This document shows positions 8,664-17,216 of a DNA stretch of 64,000 nucleotides, piece after piece. The DNA comes from an uncultured Porphyromonadaceae bacterium (lineage in GTDB: Bacteria > Bacteroidota > Bacteroidia > Bacteroidales > Muribaculaceae): contig CABUIC010000004.1 in NCBI GenBank assembly GCA_902491515.1, forward strand, positions 1 to 64,000. The letters run 5' to 3'. Numbering within the stretch: the first letter of the stretch is position 1; the number at the start of each line of letters is the position of its first letter. The notes under the pieces were generated by a model. It did no database searches, was not told the origin of the DNA, and was given only the letters and a program-made list of their open reading frames with translations. A program made the translations under genes and the position numbers.

Positions 8664-10142
8664 TCAGAAATTTTTGCGGAGGCGTCCGACGGGGAGGCCG
8701 AGGCGCTCGCGGTACTTGGCGACGGTGCGTCTCGCTATGTCGAACCCGCGGCGGACGAGCTCGTCCTTGAGGGCTTCGTCGCTGAGGGGGTGCTGCTTGT
8801 CCTCGGCTTCGATAATGGAGCGGAGGACTTCGAGGATGCGGTGGGATGAGGCGTCTTCGGCGGCCTTGGGACGCTCGTTGAAGAAGAGCTTCAGGGGGAA
8901 GGTGCCATGGGGGGTGAGGACGTATTTTCCGGAGGTTGCGCGGGAGACGGTGGAGATGTCGAAGCCCGTGTCGGCGGAGATGTCCTTGAGAATCATTGGG
9001 CGGAGGTCGGTCGTGCGGCCGGAGCTGAAGAAGTCGGGCTGGCGGCGGACGATTGCCTCCATCACGGCGAGGAGTGTGCGGCTGCGGTCGCCGAGCATCC
9101 GGATGAAGAGGGCGGCCTCGTCGTGTTTCTTGCGGATGAAAGCCTGGGCCTCGCGGATGTTCCGGGCGGCGGTGGCGTTGGCGGTGCGGGCGCTCTCGTC
9201 GGTGTCGGAAGGCATGAAGCTGCGCTCGATTGCCAGCTCGGGGGTGCGGTTGAGGAGGCTGACTGTGAAAGGCCCGTCGGCTCCGCGGCGCTCGACGGAG
9301 AAGTCGGGGACTATGTGGCTCGCGCGGTCGGCGGCGGAGCTGCCTCCGAGGAGTGCTCCGGGCTTGGGGTTGAGTCCGCGGATGAGGTTCAGGGCCTCCT
9401 GCATGAGGGATGCGTCGACTCCGAGGCGCCCGCGGAGGCGGTCGAAGTGCTTTTTGGAGAAGAGGTCGAAGTTGTCGGCGATTATTTCGCGTGCGACGCG
9501 CTGGGGGAGAGTTCGCTCCATGCGGTCGAGCTGGAGGAGGAGGCAGTCGCGGAGGTCGACGGCGGCGATTCCGGCTGGCTCGAGGGTGCGGATAAGAGCG
9601 AAGACGCGTCGGACGCTGTCGACGTCGGCCTCGGAGCCTTCGACGGCGGCGATGTCGGCGGCGATGGCGGTCAGGGTGCGGGGGAGGTATCCGTTGTCGT
9701 CGAGGTTGCCGATGATGTACTCGGCGATGAGGCGGTCGTCGTCGGAGAGGTCGAGGTCGCTGAGGCGTGCGGTCATGGCGGCGTTTAGGGAGCCTTCCTC
9801 GGCATCCTCGGCCTCGGCGATGCTCATGGGGTCGAATCCGGGGTCTGCGGCGCTCCGGCGCGGGCAGGAGTCGTCGGAATAGAAGGGGACGTCGTCGCTG
9901 CTGGCGTAGTCGGCGCGCTGGAGCTCCTCGGCGGTTTCGTTGAAGTCGCTTTCGGGGTCGGGAAGGGCTTCGGCGGAGGGGTCGAGGACCTCGAGGGCCG
10001 GGTTGTCGTCGACTTCGCGGAGCACTTCGTCCTCGACTTCCGGCGCAGACATCTCCAGCAGGCGACCGAACATCACCTGCTGCGGCGACAAGCGCTGCTG
10101 GAGCTTCTGCTCCTGACTGAGTCTAAGCGAGGATTCTTCCAC
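8664..10142 (-). CDS. rpoN: RNA polymerase sigma-54 factor
   Basis: The activator-binding region I is visible at the start (SLRLSQEQKLQQRLSPQQV...LLEM), followed by an acidic linker rich in Asp and Glu, the core-binding domain, the HTH and the C-terminal RpoN box (RRTVAKYRERLGLPVGRLR). It directs transcription from -24/-12 promoters with AAA+ enhancer-binding proteins. I place the start at the GTG at 10142. A longer frame opens at a TTG at 10220, but those 26 extra codons lie in a dispersed REP-like repeat and are unlikely to be translated. No complete NtrC-type activator is encoded in this window. Confidence 0.9.
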   Translation of the reverse strand: MEESSLRLSQEQKLQQRLSPQQVMFGRLLEMSAPEVEDEVLREVDDNPALEVLDPSAEALPDPESDFNETAEELQRADYASSDDVPFYSDDSCPRRSAADPGFDPMSIAEAEDAEEGSLNAAMTARLSDLDLSDDDRLIAEYIIGNLDDNGYLPRTLTAIAADIAAVEGSEADVDSVRRVFALIRTLEPAGIAAVDLRDCLLLQLDRMERTLPQRVAREIIADNFDLFSKKHFDRLRGRLGVDASLMQEALNLIRGLNPKPGALLGGSSAADRASHIVPDFSVERRGADGPFTVSLLNRTPELAIERSFMPSDTDESARTANATAARNIREAQAFIRKKHDEAALFIRMLGDRSRTLLAVMEAIVRRQPDFFSSGRTTDLRPMILKDISADTGFDISTVSRATSGKYVLTPHGTFPLKLFFNERPKAAEDASSHRILEVLRSIIEAEDKQHPLSDEALKDELVRRGFDIARRTVAKYRERLGLPVGRLRKNF

Positions 10143-10179
10143 GAGCTGAGAATTTTGAATTTTTGAGGGCAGGCTGGGC

Positions 10180-10337
10180 TTCCACGCAACTGCCCTCCGG
10201 CTGTCTGACGCGGCACTCAACCTCCATCCGGAGAACTGACGCCGGGGGCCTTTGCGGCCGGGAGGCGCGGGCGCTTCGCTGGCGCCTTTCGGGGGCGGGC
10301 CGGGGGGCCGGCCGCTGTCTGGCGCCTTGGGGGGCGG
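10180..10337 (+). repeat. REP-like element copy 1 (modules A, B and C)
   Basis: Module A (cgcaactgccctccgg) is followed by module B (cggcactcaacctccatccgg ... ctgacgccgg, 10211-10245). Module C is a hairpin (AGGCGC 10263-10268 pairing with GCGCCT 10282-10287, with an inner GCG/CGC stem) and a G-rich tail follows. The element lies between trpS and rpoN, so it sits on the rpoN leader side. Confidence 0.85.
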
Positions 10338-10347
10338 CTGAATGGGT

Positions 10348-11442
10348 TTAGTAGAATTTTTTGAAGCCCATTATTTGTTTCATTCCGGCAAGGGTCTCGG
10401 CGGCGCGGGCGCGGGCTTTTTCAGCTCCTTCGCGGACTACGCGTCCGATGTAGGCGTCGTCGGCGGCGATGTCGGCGATGCGCTCGCGGATGGGGTTTGT
10501 GACGGCGAGGATGTCTTCGGCGAGCTGTTTCTTGAGGTCGCCGTAGCGGATGGAGCAGTCGGCGTATGCGTCGCGGAAGTGCTTGACGACTTCCGGAGTG
10601 GATGTCAGTTCGAGGAGGGTGAAGAGGTTTGCGACGGGCTCGCTCATGGGGGAATTGGGGGTCTGGGGGCCTTCGTCGGTGACGGCGCGCATCACTTTCT
10701 TGCGGAGGGCCTTGGGCTCGTCGATGAGGTATATGCAGTTGCCTTCGCTCTTGCCCATCTTTCCGGAGCCGTCGAGGCCGGGGACCTTTACGGGTGCGCC
10801 TCCGAAGTCGAAGTCGGTGGGCTCGGGGAAGAAGTCGACGCCGTAGAAGGAGTTGAAGCGGCGGGCGAAGCGGCGTGTGAGCTCGAGGTGCTGGAGCTGG
10901 TCCTTTCCGACGGGGACTTTCGTGGCCTTCTGTATGAGGATGTCCACGGCCATGAGTACGGGGTATGTGAGGAGGCCGGCGTTTACGCGCTTGTTGTTTG
11001 TCTCGTTGCCGATAATCTGCTTCTCGAAGGCTTCGTCGGAGTCGTCACCGCCTTCGGGGACGCCGATTCCGAGGGCTTTGCGGGCCTTGTCCTTGAAGGA
11101 GGCAGTGCGCATGAGCTCGCCGACTCCTGCGTGCATATTTAGGAGGAGGTACATCTCGGAGATTTCGGGGACGTCGCTCTGGACGAATATCGTTGCCTTT
11201 TCGGGGTCGATGCCTGCGGCGAGGTATTCTGCGAGGATGCTCTTGACGTTAGCGTGGAGAATCTTGGGGTCGGGGTGAGTGGTGAGGCTGTGGAGGTCGG
11301 CCACGAAGAAGTTGCAGTCGTAGTCGTCCTGAATTTTGACGAACTTGCGGAGGGCGCCGTAGTAGTTGCCGAGGTGGAGGTTACCAGTGGAGCGTATTCC
11401 GCTGAGTACTATTTCTTTTTTAGTGTTTGTCGTTTCGCTCAT
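10348..11442 (-). CDS. trpS: Tryptophanyl-tRNA synthetase
   Basis: A 364-residue class I synthetase that charges tRNA-Trp. The HIGH-type motif is GNLHLGNYYG (H23-L-G25-N26) and the KMSKS-type motif is GSGKMGKSEGN. The length fits the slightly long bacterial TrpRS type. The ATG at 11442 follows a TAATTTTG promoter element by about 22 nt. A hairpin terminator lies just upstream and separates it from the yidC side. Confidence 0.97.
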   Translation of the reverse strand: MSETTNTKKEIVLSGIRSTGNLHLGNYYGALRKFVKIQDDYDCNFFVADLHSLTTHPDPKILHANVKSILAEYLAAGIDPEKATIFVQSDVPEISEMYLLLNMHAGVGELMRTASFKDKARKALGIGVPEGGDDSDEAFEKQIIGNETNNKRVNAGLLTYPVLMAVDILIQKATKVPVGKDQLQHLELTRRFARRFNSFYGVDFFPEPTDFDFGGAPVKVPGLDGSGKMGKSEGNCIYLIDEPKALRKKVMRAVTDEGPQTPNSPMSEPVANLFTLLELTSTPEVVKHFRDAYADCSIRYGDLKKQLAEDILAVTNPIRERIADIAADDAYIGRVVREGAEKARARAAETLAGMKQIMGFKKFY

Positions 11443-11464
11443 GATGAAAGGGGTATAAACAGCA

Positions 11465-11472
11465 CAAAATTA
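11465..11472 (-). promoter_or_regulatory. -7 promoter element for trpS
   Basis: The minus strand reads TAATTTTG (plus strand CAAAATTA). The predicted transcription start is near 11459, giving a leader of about 17 nt before the trpS ATG. No TTTG at the ideal -33 spacing was found. Confidence 0.55.
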
Positions 11473-11501
11473 CAAAAAATCCCCGCAAAAAGCAAGCGGG
11501 G
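11473..11501 (-). terminator. Intrinsic terminator upstream of trpS promoter
   Basis: On the minus strand CCCCGC (11501-11496) and GCGGGG (11486-11481) form a stem with a 9-nt loop, followed by ATTTTTTG. It would end transcripts coming from yidC and the small frame after it. Confidence 0.6.
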
Positions 11502-11564
11502 AAAGTTAAACGGAGTTCCGTAGGGGGCACGTTAAGTTAGTGAGGGTGTTGCAAACCTTAGAAC

Positions 11565-11649
11565 TGTAGGGACGCACGGTTCGTGTGTTTGTTTGTAATG
11601 TCTTGGACCTTAGCTGGTTATCAGGACGCACGAGCCGTGCGTCCCTACA
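11565..11649. mobile_element. MITE-like inverted-repeat element
   Basis: Two 21-bp arms (11565-11585 and 11629-11649) are inverted copies with one mismatch, starting TGTAGGGACGCACGG. They flank 43 bp without coding capacity. The layout resembles a small non-autonomous element or a stable RNA hairpin. No transposase is nearby, and the flanks show no clear target duplication by eye. Confidence 0.55.
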
Positions 11650-11687
11650 ATTCGATAATTGATTTCGTAGTTCAGCAACGCCTTCTG

Positions 11688-11876
11688 TCAATCCGGAAGT
11701 TCGCTATTTACAAGTCTAATGTATTCGTTGAAATCCCGGCATTTGATTGTGTCACTGCTTTCAAGCGCTTTGATAACACTGATGGTTATGAGATTGGGCG
11801 CACGGAGAGTCTTTGATTCATTGTGAGGAAAGACTCTCCTTAGGCGCCGAATCGTACTCTTGTTGTCTGAGGTCAT
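11688..11876 (-). CDS. Small hypothetical protein downstream of yidC
   Basis: A 62-residue frame begins with ATG 10 nt after the yidC stop (MTSDNKSTIRRLRRVF...) and ends at 11688. It is AT-richer than its neighbours. The predicted product has a basic N-terminal third and a mixed helix-like second half (NLITISVIKALESSDTIKC...). I recognise no family. Close spacing favours translation as an operon tail, but it could be a decayed remnant next to the inverted-repeat element. Confidence 0.35.
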   Translation of the reverse strand: MTSDNKSTIRRLRRVFPHNESKTLRAPNLITISVIKALESSDTIKCRDFNEYIRLVNSELPD

Positions 11877-11886
11877 TTTTTTCTCG

Positions 11887-13947
11887 TTACTTCTTCCCTT
11901 TTTTCTGCTGGGCGCGGAGGGCGGCCTGCTGCTGGCGCTGTGCTTCTTCGAGCCGGGCCATGAAGCCGGACTTCTTGCGGGGCTTTTTGGCATTTTCTGC
12001 CATTTCGGCGCGGACTTTGTCCTCGTCGATGAACTTGCGGGTGAGCCAGGTCTGGAGGATGGTGATGAGGAGGCTGAGGAAGTAGTAGTAGCTGAGGCCG
12101 GAAGCGTAGTCGTTGAAGATGAAGAGGAACATGACGGGCATGGCGTAAGTCATGATTTTCATTCCGGGCATCGACTGCCCGCCGGGCTGGTTCTGCATTG
12201 AGATGGTCATGTAGATGACGTTGACTACCGTCATCAGGAGGCAGAAGAGGCTTACGTGGTTGCCGTAGAAGGGAATGGAGAAGGGGAGGGTGAGGATTGA
12301 GTCGGGGGCGGAGAGGTCGTGGGCCCATAGGAAGCTCTGACCGCGGAGCTCGATAGCCGAGGGGAAGAATGAGAACATGGCGATGAGCACGGGCATCTGC
12401 AGGAGCATGGGGAGGCAGCCGGAGAAGGGGCTTGCGCCTGCGCGGGAGTAGAGTTCCATGGTCTTCTGCTGGCGGAGCATGGCGTTCTCGTTTCCGGGGT
12501 ACTTGTCGTTTATTTCCTTGACTTCGGGGGCGAGGATGCGCATGCGGGCCTGGCTCTTGTAGCTCTTGAATGTGAAGGGGAAGAGGATGAGCTTGATGAA
12601 GACGGTGAGGAGGAATATTATGAGGCCGTAGCTGGAGATGAACTTACCGAGGAAGGTGAAGACGGGGATGATGAGGATTACGTTGACCCAGCGGAAAATT
12701 CCCCAGCCGAGGGGTATGAGGCGGGTGAGGGAGAGGTCCTCGTCGGGGCAGAGGGTCTCTTCGAGGGAGGAGAGGAGGGGATAGTCGTTGGGGCCGAAGT
12801 AGAAGTCGAAGCGTGCGGCGGAACCGTCGGCGGTTGTGTAGGGGAGGGTTGCGGCCATGCTCATGTCCTTGAGGTACATGGGGTTGCCCTTGAGGGGCGA
12901 GGACACGAGGGTGGCTGTGGCGAAGGGTGTGCGGGCGACGAGGAGGGAGGAGAAGAACTGGTTCTTGAATGCCACCCAGCGGACTTTACCGTTGAGGTCC
13001 TTGTCGTCGTCCTTTCCGCTGTTGAGCTCTTCGGGGCTGTCGCCGACGTACTTGTACATCACGGAGGAGTTACGCTCCTCGAAAGTGCGTCCCTGCTCGT
13101 TGCGGACCATTCGCTGGCGCCAGTCGAAGTCGATGTTGGCGGTGCTTGCGGGGAGGACTTTTGCCATTCCGTTCTGGATGATTTCCATGCCGACGACGTA
13201 GGAGTCGGGAGCGAGGGTGTAGCGGATGCCCCAGGAAGCACCGGGGGCGGGCTCGAGGGTGAGCATGACGGCGGAGTCGGCCTCGGCCTTTACGGCGAAG
13301 TTGAAGTCGCGGGTGTCGATGCGCTGGTCTGCGGTGTTGAAGCGGAAGGAGTAGCTGTCGGTTTCGGGTGTGAAGAGGGTGACGAGGGCGGAGTCGCCAT
13401 GGACCTCAGAGCGGTAGTTCTTGAGGGTAACTTCCTGAATCATTGCGCCACGTGAGGCGATTTTGACGCGGATGAGGTCGTTCTCGAGGGTGATGTCGCG
13501 GCTGTCGCCGTCGAGGTACTTGGCGAAGCCCTGGTACTTGGCGGTGCGGTCGATGAGGTCGCGGACGGCGCGGACGGCTTTCAGCTGAGAGGGTCCTTCG
13601 AGGACAGTGCGTCCGCTGAGGAGGGCCCGGACGTCGGTGTAGGAGCTGTCGGAGGCGAAGGTGCCCTGAAGACCTGTCTCGGGGCTGTAGCGGAGGTCGA
13701 GGGGGCCGTTCTTATAGGAAAAGGCTCCGTCGCCGTCGGGCGAGCCGACGCTGCGGAGGGCGCTTACGAGGGAAGCGCTGTCGCCGGGAGCGAAGGCGAG
13801 GAGTTCAGCGGGGGTGTCGGAGGTGACGGCCTCGACGTTGTCGGTGCCAGAGGGGGCAGCGTCTTCGGTCTTGGACTTGTTGAGGTACATGAAGCCGAAC
13901 ATAACGGCGGCCATGAGGAGCAGTCCGGTAAGGGTGGATTTGTCCAT
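11887..13947 (-). CDS. yidC: Membrane protein insertase YidC
   Basis: A 686-residue protein that inserts and folds inner-membrane proteins, alone or with SecYEG. An N-terminal anchor (LLLMAAVMFGFMYL) is followed by a large periplasmic beta domain (about residues 40-390) and the five-helix conserved core, with the YidC cytoplasmic hairpin (KSQARMRILAPEVKEI...) near residue 480. The C-terminal tail is Lys/Gln/Ala-rich, as in ribosome-contacting YidC tails. It lies 33 nt downstream of pyrG on the same strand. Confidence 0.97.
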   Translation of the reverse strand: MDKSTLTGLLLMAAVMFGFMYLNKSKTEDAAPSGTDNVEAVTSDTPAELLAFAPGDSASLVSALRSVGSPDGDGAFSYKNGPLDLRYSPETGLQGTFASDSSYTDVRALLSGRTVLEGPSQLKAVRAVRDLIDRTAKYQGFAKYLDGDSRDITLENDLIRVKIASRGAMIQEVTLKNYRSEVHGDSALVTLFTPETDSYSFRFNTADQRIDTRDFNFAVKAEADSAVMLTLEPAPGASWGIRYTLAPDSYVVGMEIIQNGMAKVLPASTANIDFDWRQRMVRNEQGRTFEERNSSVMYKYVGDSPEELNSGKDDDKDLNGKVRWVAFKNQFFSSLLVARTPFATATLVSSPLKGNPMYLKDMSMAATLPYTTADGSAARFDFYFGPNDYPLLSSLEETLCPDEDLSLTRLIPLGWGIFRWVNVILIIPVFTFLGKFISSYGLIIFLLTVFIKLILFPFTFKSYKSQARMRILAPEVKEINDKYPGNENAMLRQQKTMELYSRAGASPFSGCLPMLLQMPVLIAMFSFFPSAIELRGQSFLWAHDLSAPDSILTLPFSIPFYGNHVSLFCLLMTVVNVIYMTISMQNQPGGQSMPGMKIMTYAMPVMFLFIFNDYASGLSYYYFLSLLITILQTWLTRKFIDEDKVRAEMAENAKKPRKKSGFMARLEEAQRQQQAALRAQQKKGKK

Positions 13948-13980
13948 TTCGTGGAATTTATTGTCGTTGTTAGCGGTCTC

Positions 13981-15603
13981 TTATTTCTTGGCGAGGCGTT
14001 CGTCGCGGTATGCGATTGCGGCGTCGATGAATGAGCGGAAGATGGGATTGGGGGATAGGACGGTGGAGGAGTACTCGGGGTGGTACTGTGTTCCGATGAA
14101 CCAGCGTTTGCCGGGGATTTCGACGACTTCGACGAGCTTAGTGGCGGGGTTCTCGCCGACGCAGGCCATTCCGGCCTGCTCGAAGCGCTCGCGGTAGTCG
14201 TTGTTGAACTCGAAGCGGTGGCGGTGGCGTTCGCTGATGTGGGTCGTACCGTAAGCCTGAGCGGCGCGGGAGCCTTCGCGGAGGGTGCAGTCGTAAGCAC
14301 CGAGGCGCATGGTGCCTCCGAGGTTGGAGATGCTTTTCTGCTCCTCCATGAGGTCGATGACGTTGTGCGGGGTCTTGGTGTCCATCTCGGTGGAGTTGGC
14401 GTCCTCGAGGCCGAGGACGTTTCGGGCGAACTCGATGACCATGCACTGCATGCCGAGGCAGATTCCGAATGTGGGTATGTCGTTCTCGCGGCACCAGCGG
14501 AGGGCGGTGAACTTGCCTTCGATTCCGCGCTGGCCGAATCCGGGGGCTATGATGACGCCGTCCATGCCGGCGAGCTTTTCGGCGACGTTTTCGGGGGCGA
14601 GCTTCTCGGAGTGGACGTAGACGAGGTTTAGCTTGCGTCCGGCGTATGTGGCGGCGTGGAAGAGGCTTTCGCTGATGCTCTTGTACGCGTCCTGAAGCTC
14701 GACGTATTTGCCGACGAGGGCGATGTCGACGGGTTCGGTGGCGGAGTCGAGCTTGGCCACGAAATCGAGCCAGGGGGCCATGTGGGGCTCGCCCTCGGGT
14801 GTGACTCCGGTCTTGCGGAGGACGATTTCGTCGAGGTGCTGCTCGTGCATCTTCAGGGGCACCTTATATATGGAGTTGACGTCGATGCTCTGGATTACTG
14901 AGTCCGGGGCGACGTTGCAGAAGAGGGCGATTTTGCGCCGCATGTCTGCGGGGATGTCCTTCTCGGTGCGGAGGACGAGGATGTCGGGCTGGATTCCGAG
15001 CTCCTGGAGGTTCTTGACGGAGTGCTGGGTGGGCTTTGTCTTGAGCTCCTTGGCGGCGCGGATGTAGGGGACGTATGTGAGGTGGATGCAGAGGCTGTTC
15101 TGGCCGAGTTCCCAGCGGAGCTGACGGACGCTCTCGAGGAATGGGAGGGATTCGATGTCGCCGACGGTACCGCCGATTTCGGTTATGACGAAGTCGTATT
15201 TTCCGGTGTTTCCGAGGAGCTTGACGTTTCGTTTGATTTCGTCGGTGATGTGGGGGACGATCTGGACGGTTTTACCGAGGTAGTCGCCGCGGCGCTCTTT
15301 GTCGATGACGCTCTGGTAGATTCGGCCTGTGGTGACGTTGTTTGCGCGGGAGGTGCGGACGTTTGTGAAGCGTTCGTAGTGTCCGAGGTCGAGGTCGGCT
15401 TCGTGTCCGTCTTCGGTGACGTAGCACTCGCCGTGCTCGTAGGGGTTAAGCGTGCCGGGGTCGATGTTGATGTAGGGGTCGAATTTCTGGATAGTGACTC
15501 TGTAGCCCCGGGCCTTGAGGAGGCAAGCAAGGGAAGAGGAGATAATTCCTTTACCTAAAGAGGACACAACGCCTCCGGTGACGAAAATGTACTTGGTATC
15601 CAC
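13981..15603 (-). CDS. pyrG: CTP synthase
   Basis: A 540-residue enzyme that aminates UTP to CTP using glutamine and ATP. The synthetase domain starts DTKYIFVTGGVVSSLGKG (P-loop). The glutaminase domain carries GICLGMQCM (catalytic Cys) and HPEYSS (catalytic His/Glu). The start is the GTG at 15603, because the conserved (M)xxKYIFVTGG sequence begins there. The 45 codons upstream in frame read through the leader hairpin and a REP-like repeat and are not family sequence. It heads the pyrG-yidC unit. Confidence 0.96.
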   Translation of the reverse strand: MDTKYIFVTGGVVSSLGKGIISSSLACLLKARGYRVTIQKFDPYINIDPGTLNPYEHGECYVTEDGHEADLDLGHYERFTNVRTSRANNVTTGRIYQSVIDKERRGDYLGKTVQIVPHITDEIKRNVKLLGNTGKYDFVITEIGGTVGDIESLPFLESVRQLRWELGQNSLCIHLTYVPYIRAAKELKTKPTQHSVKNLQELGIQPDILVLRTEKDIPADMRRKIALFCNVAPDSVIQSIDVNSIYKVPLKMHEQHLDEIVLRKTGVTPEGEPHMAPWLDFVAKLDSATEPVDIALVGKYVELQDAYKSISESLFHAATYAGRKLNLVYVHSEKLAPENVAEKLAGMDGVIIAPGFGQRGIEGKFTALRWCRENDIPTFGICLGMQCMVIEFARNVLGLEDANSTEMDTKTPHNVIDLMEEQKSISNLGGTMRLGAYDCTLREGSRAAQAYGTTHISERHRHRFEFNNDYRERFEQAGMACVGENPATKLVEVVEIPGKRWFIGTQYHPEYSSTVLSPNPIFRSFIDAAIAYRDERLAKK

Positions 15604-15630
15604 GCTGTTTTTATATAAGAAATGAGAGCA

Positions 15631-15665
15631 TGCCGGTTTTTCCGGCACAATTTTGCGCAAAAATA
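15631..15665 (-). promoter_or_regulatory. pyrG promoter element and leader hairpin
   Basis: The minus strand has TATTTTTG (15665-15658), a match to TAnnTTTG. A hairpin TGCCGG-N5-CCGGCA (15631-15647) follows in the predicted leader. The leader would be about 50 nt to the GTG at 15603. Whether the hairpin regulates pyrG is unknown. Confidence 0.5.
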
Positions 15666-15718
15666 CAAAAAAAACTTGGAGGCGGCAATAGAGGGGATTT
15701 GAATTTAGAATTATTTTG

Positions 15719-15813
15719 CCGCGGCACTGAACCTCCATCCGGATAACTGACGCCCGGGGCCTTTGCGGGGCGGGGAGGCGCGGGCGCTTAGCAGGCGCCT
15801 TTTGGAAGGGGGC
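15719..15813 (+). repeat. REP-like element copy 2 (modules B and C)
   Basis: Module B (gcggcactgaacctccatccggataactgacg split across two short matches) and the module C hairpin (ggaggcgcgggcgc...gcgcct) are present; module A is absent. The rest of the 339-bp divergent gap between pyrG and the adaptor gene holds only the two promoter regions and no gene. Confidence 0.85.
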
Positions 15814-15942
15814 TTTTCTTGCTTTTTTTGTCTGGTGTACGATTTTGGACAGTTGGAGGGGCTTTAAGTTGTTGATTTTTAGGTGAGGTTGATTTGGGGC
15901 GCGGTTTTTTTGTTATTTTGCATCAGAAAATTTGGAAATCCT

Positions 15943-17196
15943 ATGGACAAGATTTTATCTCAGGAAGAACTTAAAAGGAACAAGCGCCGGGGGCTGTTGA
16001 AGGCCGGGGCGTGGGTGCTCGGGGCGGCTGTCGTTGTCGGCGCGGGTATTTTTGCTCTCGGCGGGAAGAGCGTGAGGGAGGGGGACCTGAATCTTCAGGC
16101 CGCTACTTCGGGTCCGCTGGAGACTGCCGTGGCGGCTTCGGGGCGCCTGGAGCCTGCGTTTCAGGAAATTATCAACTCGCCGGTGGCGAGCCGGATTTTA
16201 GAGGTATATGCCCGTCCGGGCGACAGTGTGCGGGCGGGGATGCCGCTGATGAGGCTTGACCTCGGGGAGGCTGACGCTCAATATCAGAACCTGCGGGACG
16301 CCTATCAGATCAAGCAGAGTCAGCTTCGTCAGCTGAAGCTGAGCAACCGCTCGGCGCTGGCGGACCTGGAGATGCAGACTCGCATCAAGGAGATGGAGGT
16401 GAACCGTCTTGGCATCGAGGTCGAGAATGAGAAGCGCCTTGACAGCATAGGCTCGGGAACGGGCGACCGCGTGCGTCAGGCGGAGACGGCCTATGCCACG
16501 GGAAAGCTCGAGCTCGAAGGGCTCAGGCGTCGCATCGTGAACGAGCGCGAGCGGCTCGCTGACCTCGAGGGGGCGACGGCTCTTGAGCTCGGGAACTCAG
16601 CGCGCGACATGGCGCTGATGGAGGAGACGCTCTCGCGTGGTCAGATTCCTGCGCCGCACGACGGGGTGCTCACCTTCCTGAAAAACAGCATAGGCAGCAC
16701 GGTGGCCACGGGCGAGAAAATCGCGGTTGTGGGCGACCTGAGTTCGTTCCGCGTCGACGCGGAGGTTCCGGAGGGGAGCTCCTACAAGGTAAAGCCGGGA
16801 GCAACGGCCACGGTGCGTCTTGGGAGCATAGAGCTCGACGGGAGTGTGGCGAATGTTGAGCCACAGTCGACGTCGGGGGCTGTTCCGTTCACAATCACGC
16901 TTTCGGACGCGTCGAATCCACGGCTGCGTCCCGGGGTGCGCGTTCAGGTTTACGTGAACTACGGCTACAAGGACGAGGCGGTGCTGATTCCGACGGGGAG
17001 TTATTTCAAGGGCCCCGGGGAGTACACGCTGTTCGTGGAGAGCGAGCCCGGGAAGCTGGAGAGGCGAAAGGTGTCGCTGGGCGACAGTAACCGCAAGTAT
17101 GTGGAGGTTGTGAGCGGCATCGCACCCGGGGAGCGCGTGGCACTTGCGGACCTCGGGGCATTAGAGAAGTATAAGAAACTGAAGGTAAAGAAATAA
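15943..17196 (+). CDS. Periplasmic adaptor subunit of an ABC efflux pump (HlyD/MacA type)
   Basis: From the ATG at 15943 (MDKILSQEEL) the product has 417 residues. A single N-terminal membrane anchor (GAWVLGAAVVVGAGIFALG) is followed by a split biotinyl-lipoyl-like domain (SPVASRILEVYARPGDSVRAGMPL ... PAPHDGVLTFL), a long alpha-helical hairpin (about residues 110-230) and a beta-barrel. Such adaptors bridge an inner-membrane transporter and a TolC-like channel. The upstream in-frame codons from 15883 overlap the promoter-like region (TTATTTTG at 15913-15920) and are excluded. It is the first gene of a seven-gene run. Confidence 0.88.
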   Translation: MDKILSQEELKRNKRRGLLKAGAWVLGAAVVVGAGIFALGGKSVREGDLNLQAATSGPLETAVAASGRLEPAFQEIINSPVASRILEVYARPGDSVRAGMPLMRLDLGEADAQYQNLRDAYQIKQSQLRQLKLSNRSALADLEMQTRIKEMEVNRLGIEVENEKRLDSIGSGTGDRVRQAETAYATGKLELEGLRRRIVNERERLADLEGATALELGNSARDMALMEETLSRGQIPAPHDGVLTFLKNSIGSTVATGEKIAVVGDLSSFRVDAEVPEGSSYKVKPGATATVRLGSIELDGSVANVEPQSTSGAVPFTITLSDASNPRLRPGVRVQVYVNYGYKDEAVLIPTGSYFKGPGEYTLFVESEPGKLERRKVSLGDSNRKYVEVVSGIAPGERVALADLGALEKYKKLKVKK

Positions 17197-17216
17197 ACAC
17201 AAAAAAGGCACAGCAT

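Noticed and set aside
10180..10337. tRNA or small structured RNA gene in the REP-like element
   Set aside because: The hairpin module recurs with variable modules at many sites and lacks tRNA features such as TTCGA and a CCA-compatible acceptor stem.
15604..15738. N-terminal extension of CTP synthase (MEVQC...)
   Set aside because: The extra codons read through the predicted promoter, a leader hairpin and a REP-like repeat; the conserved family sequence begins at the GTG at 15603.
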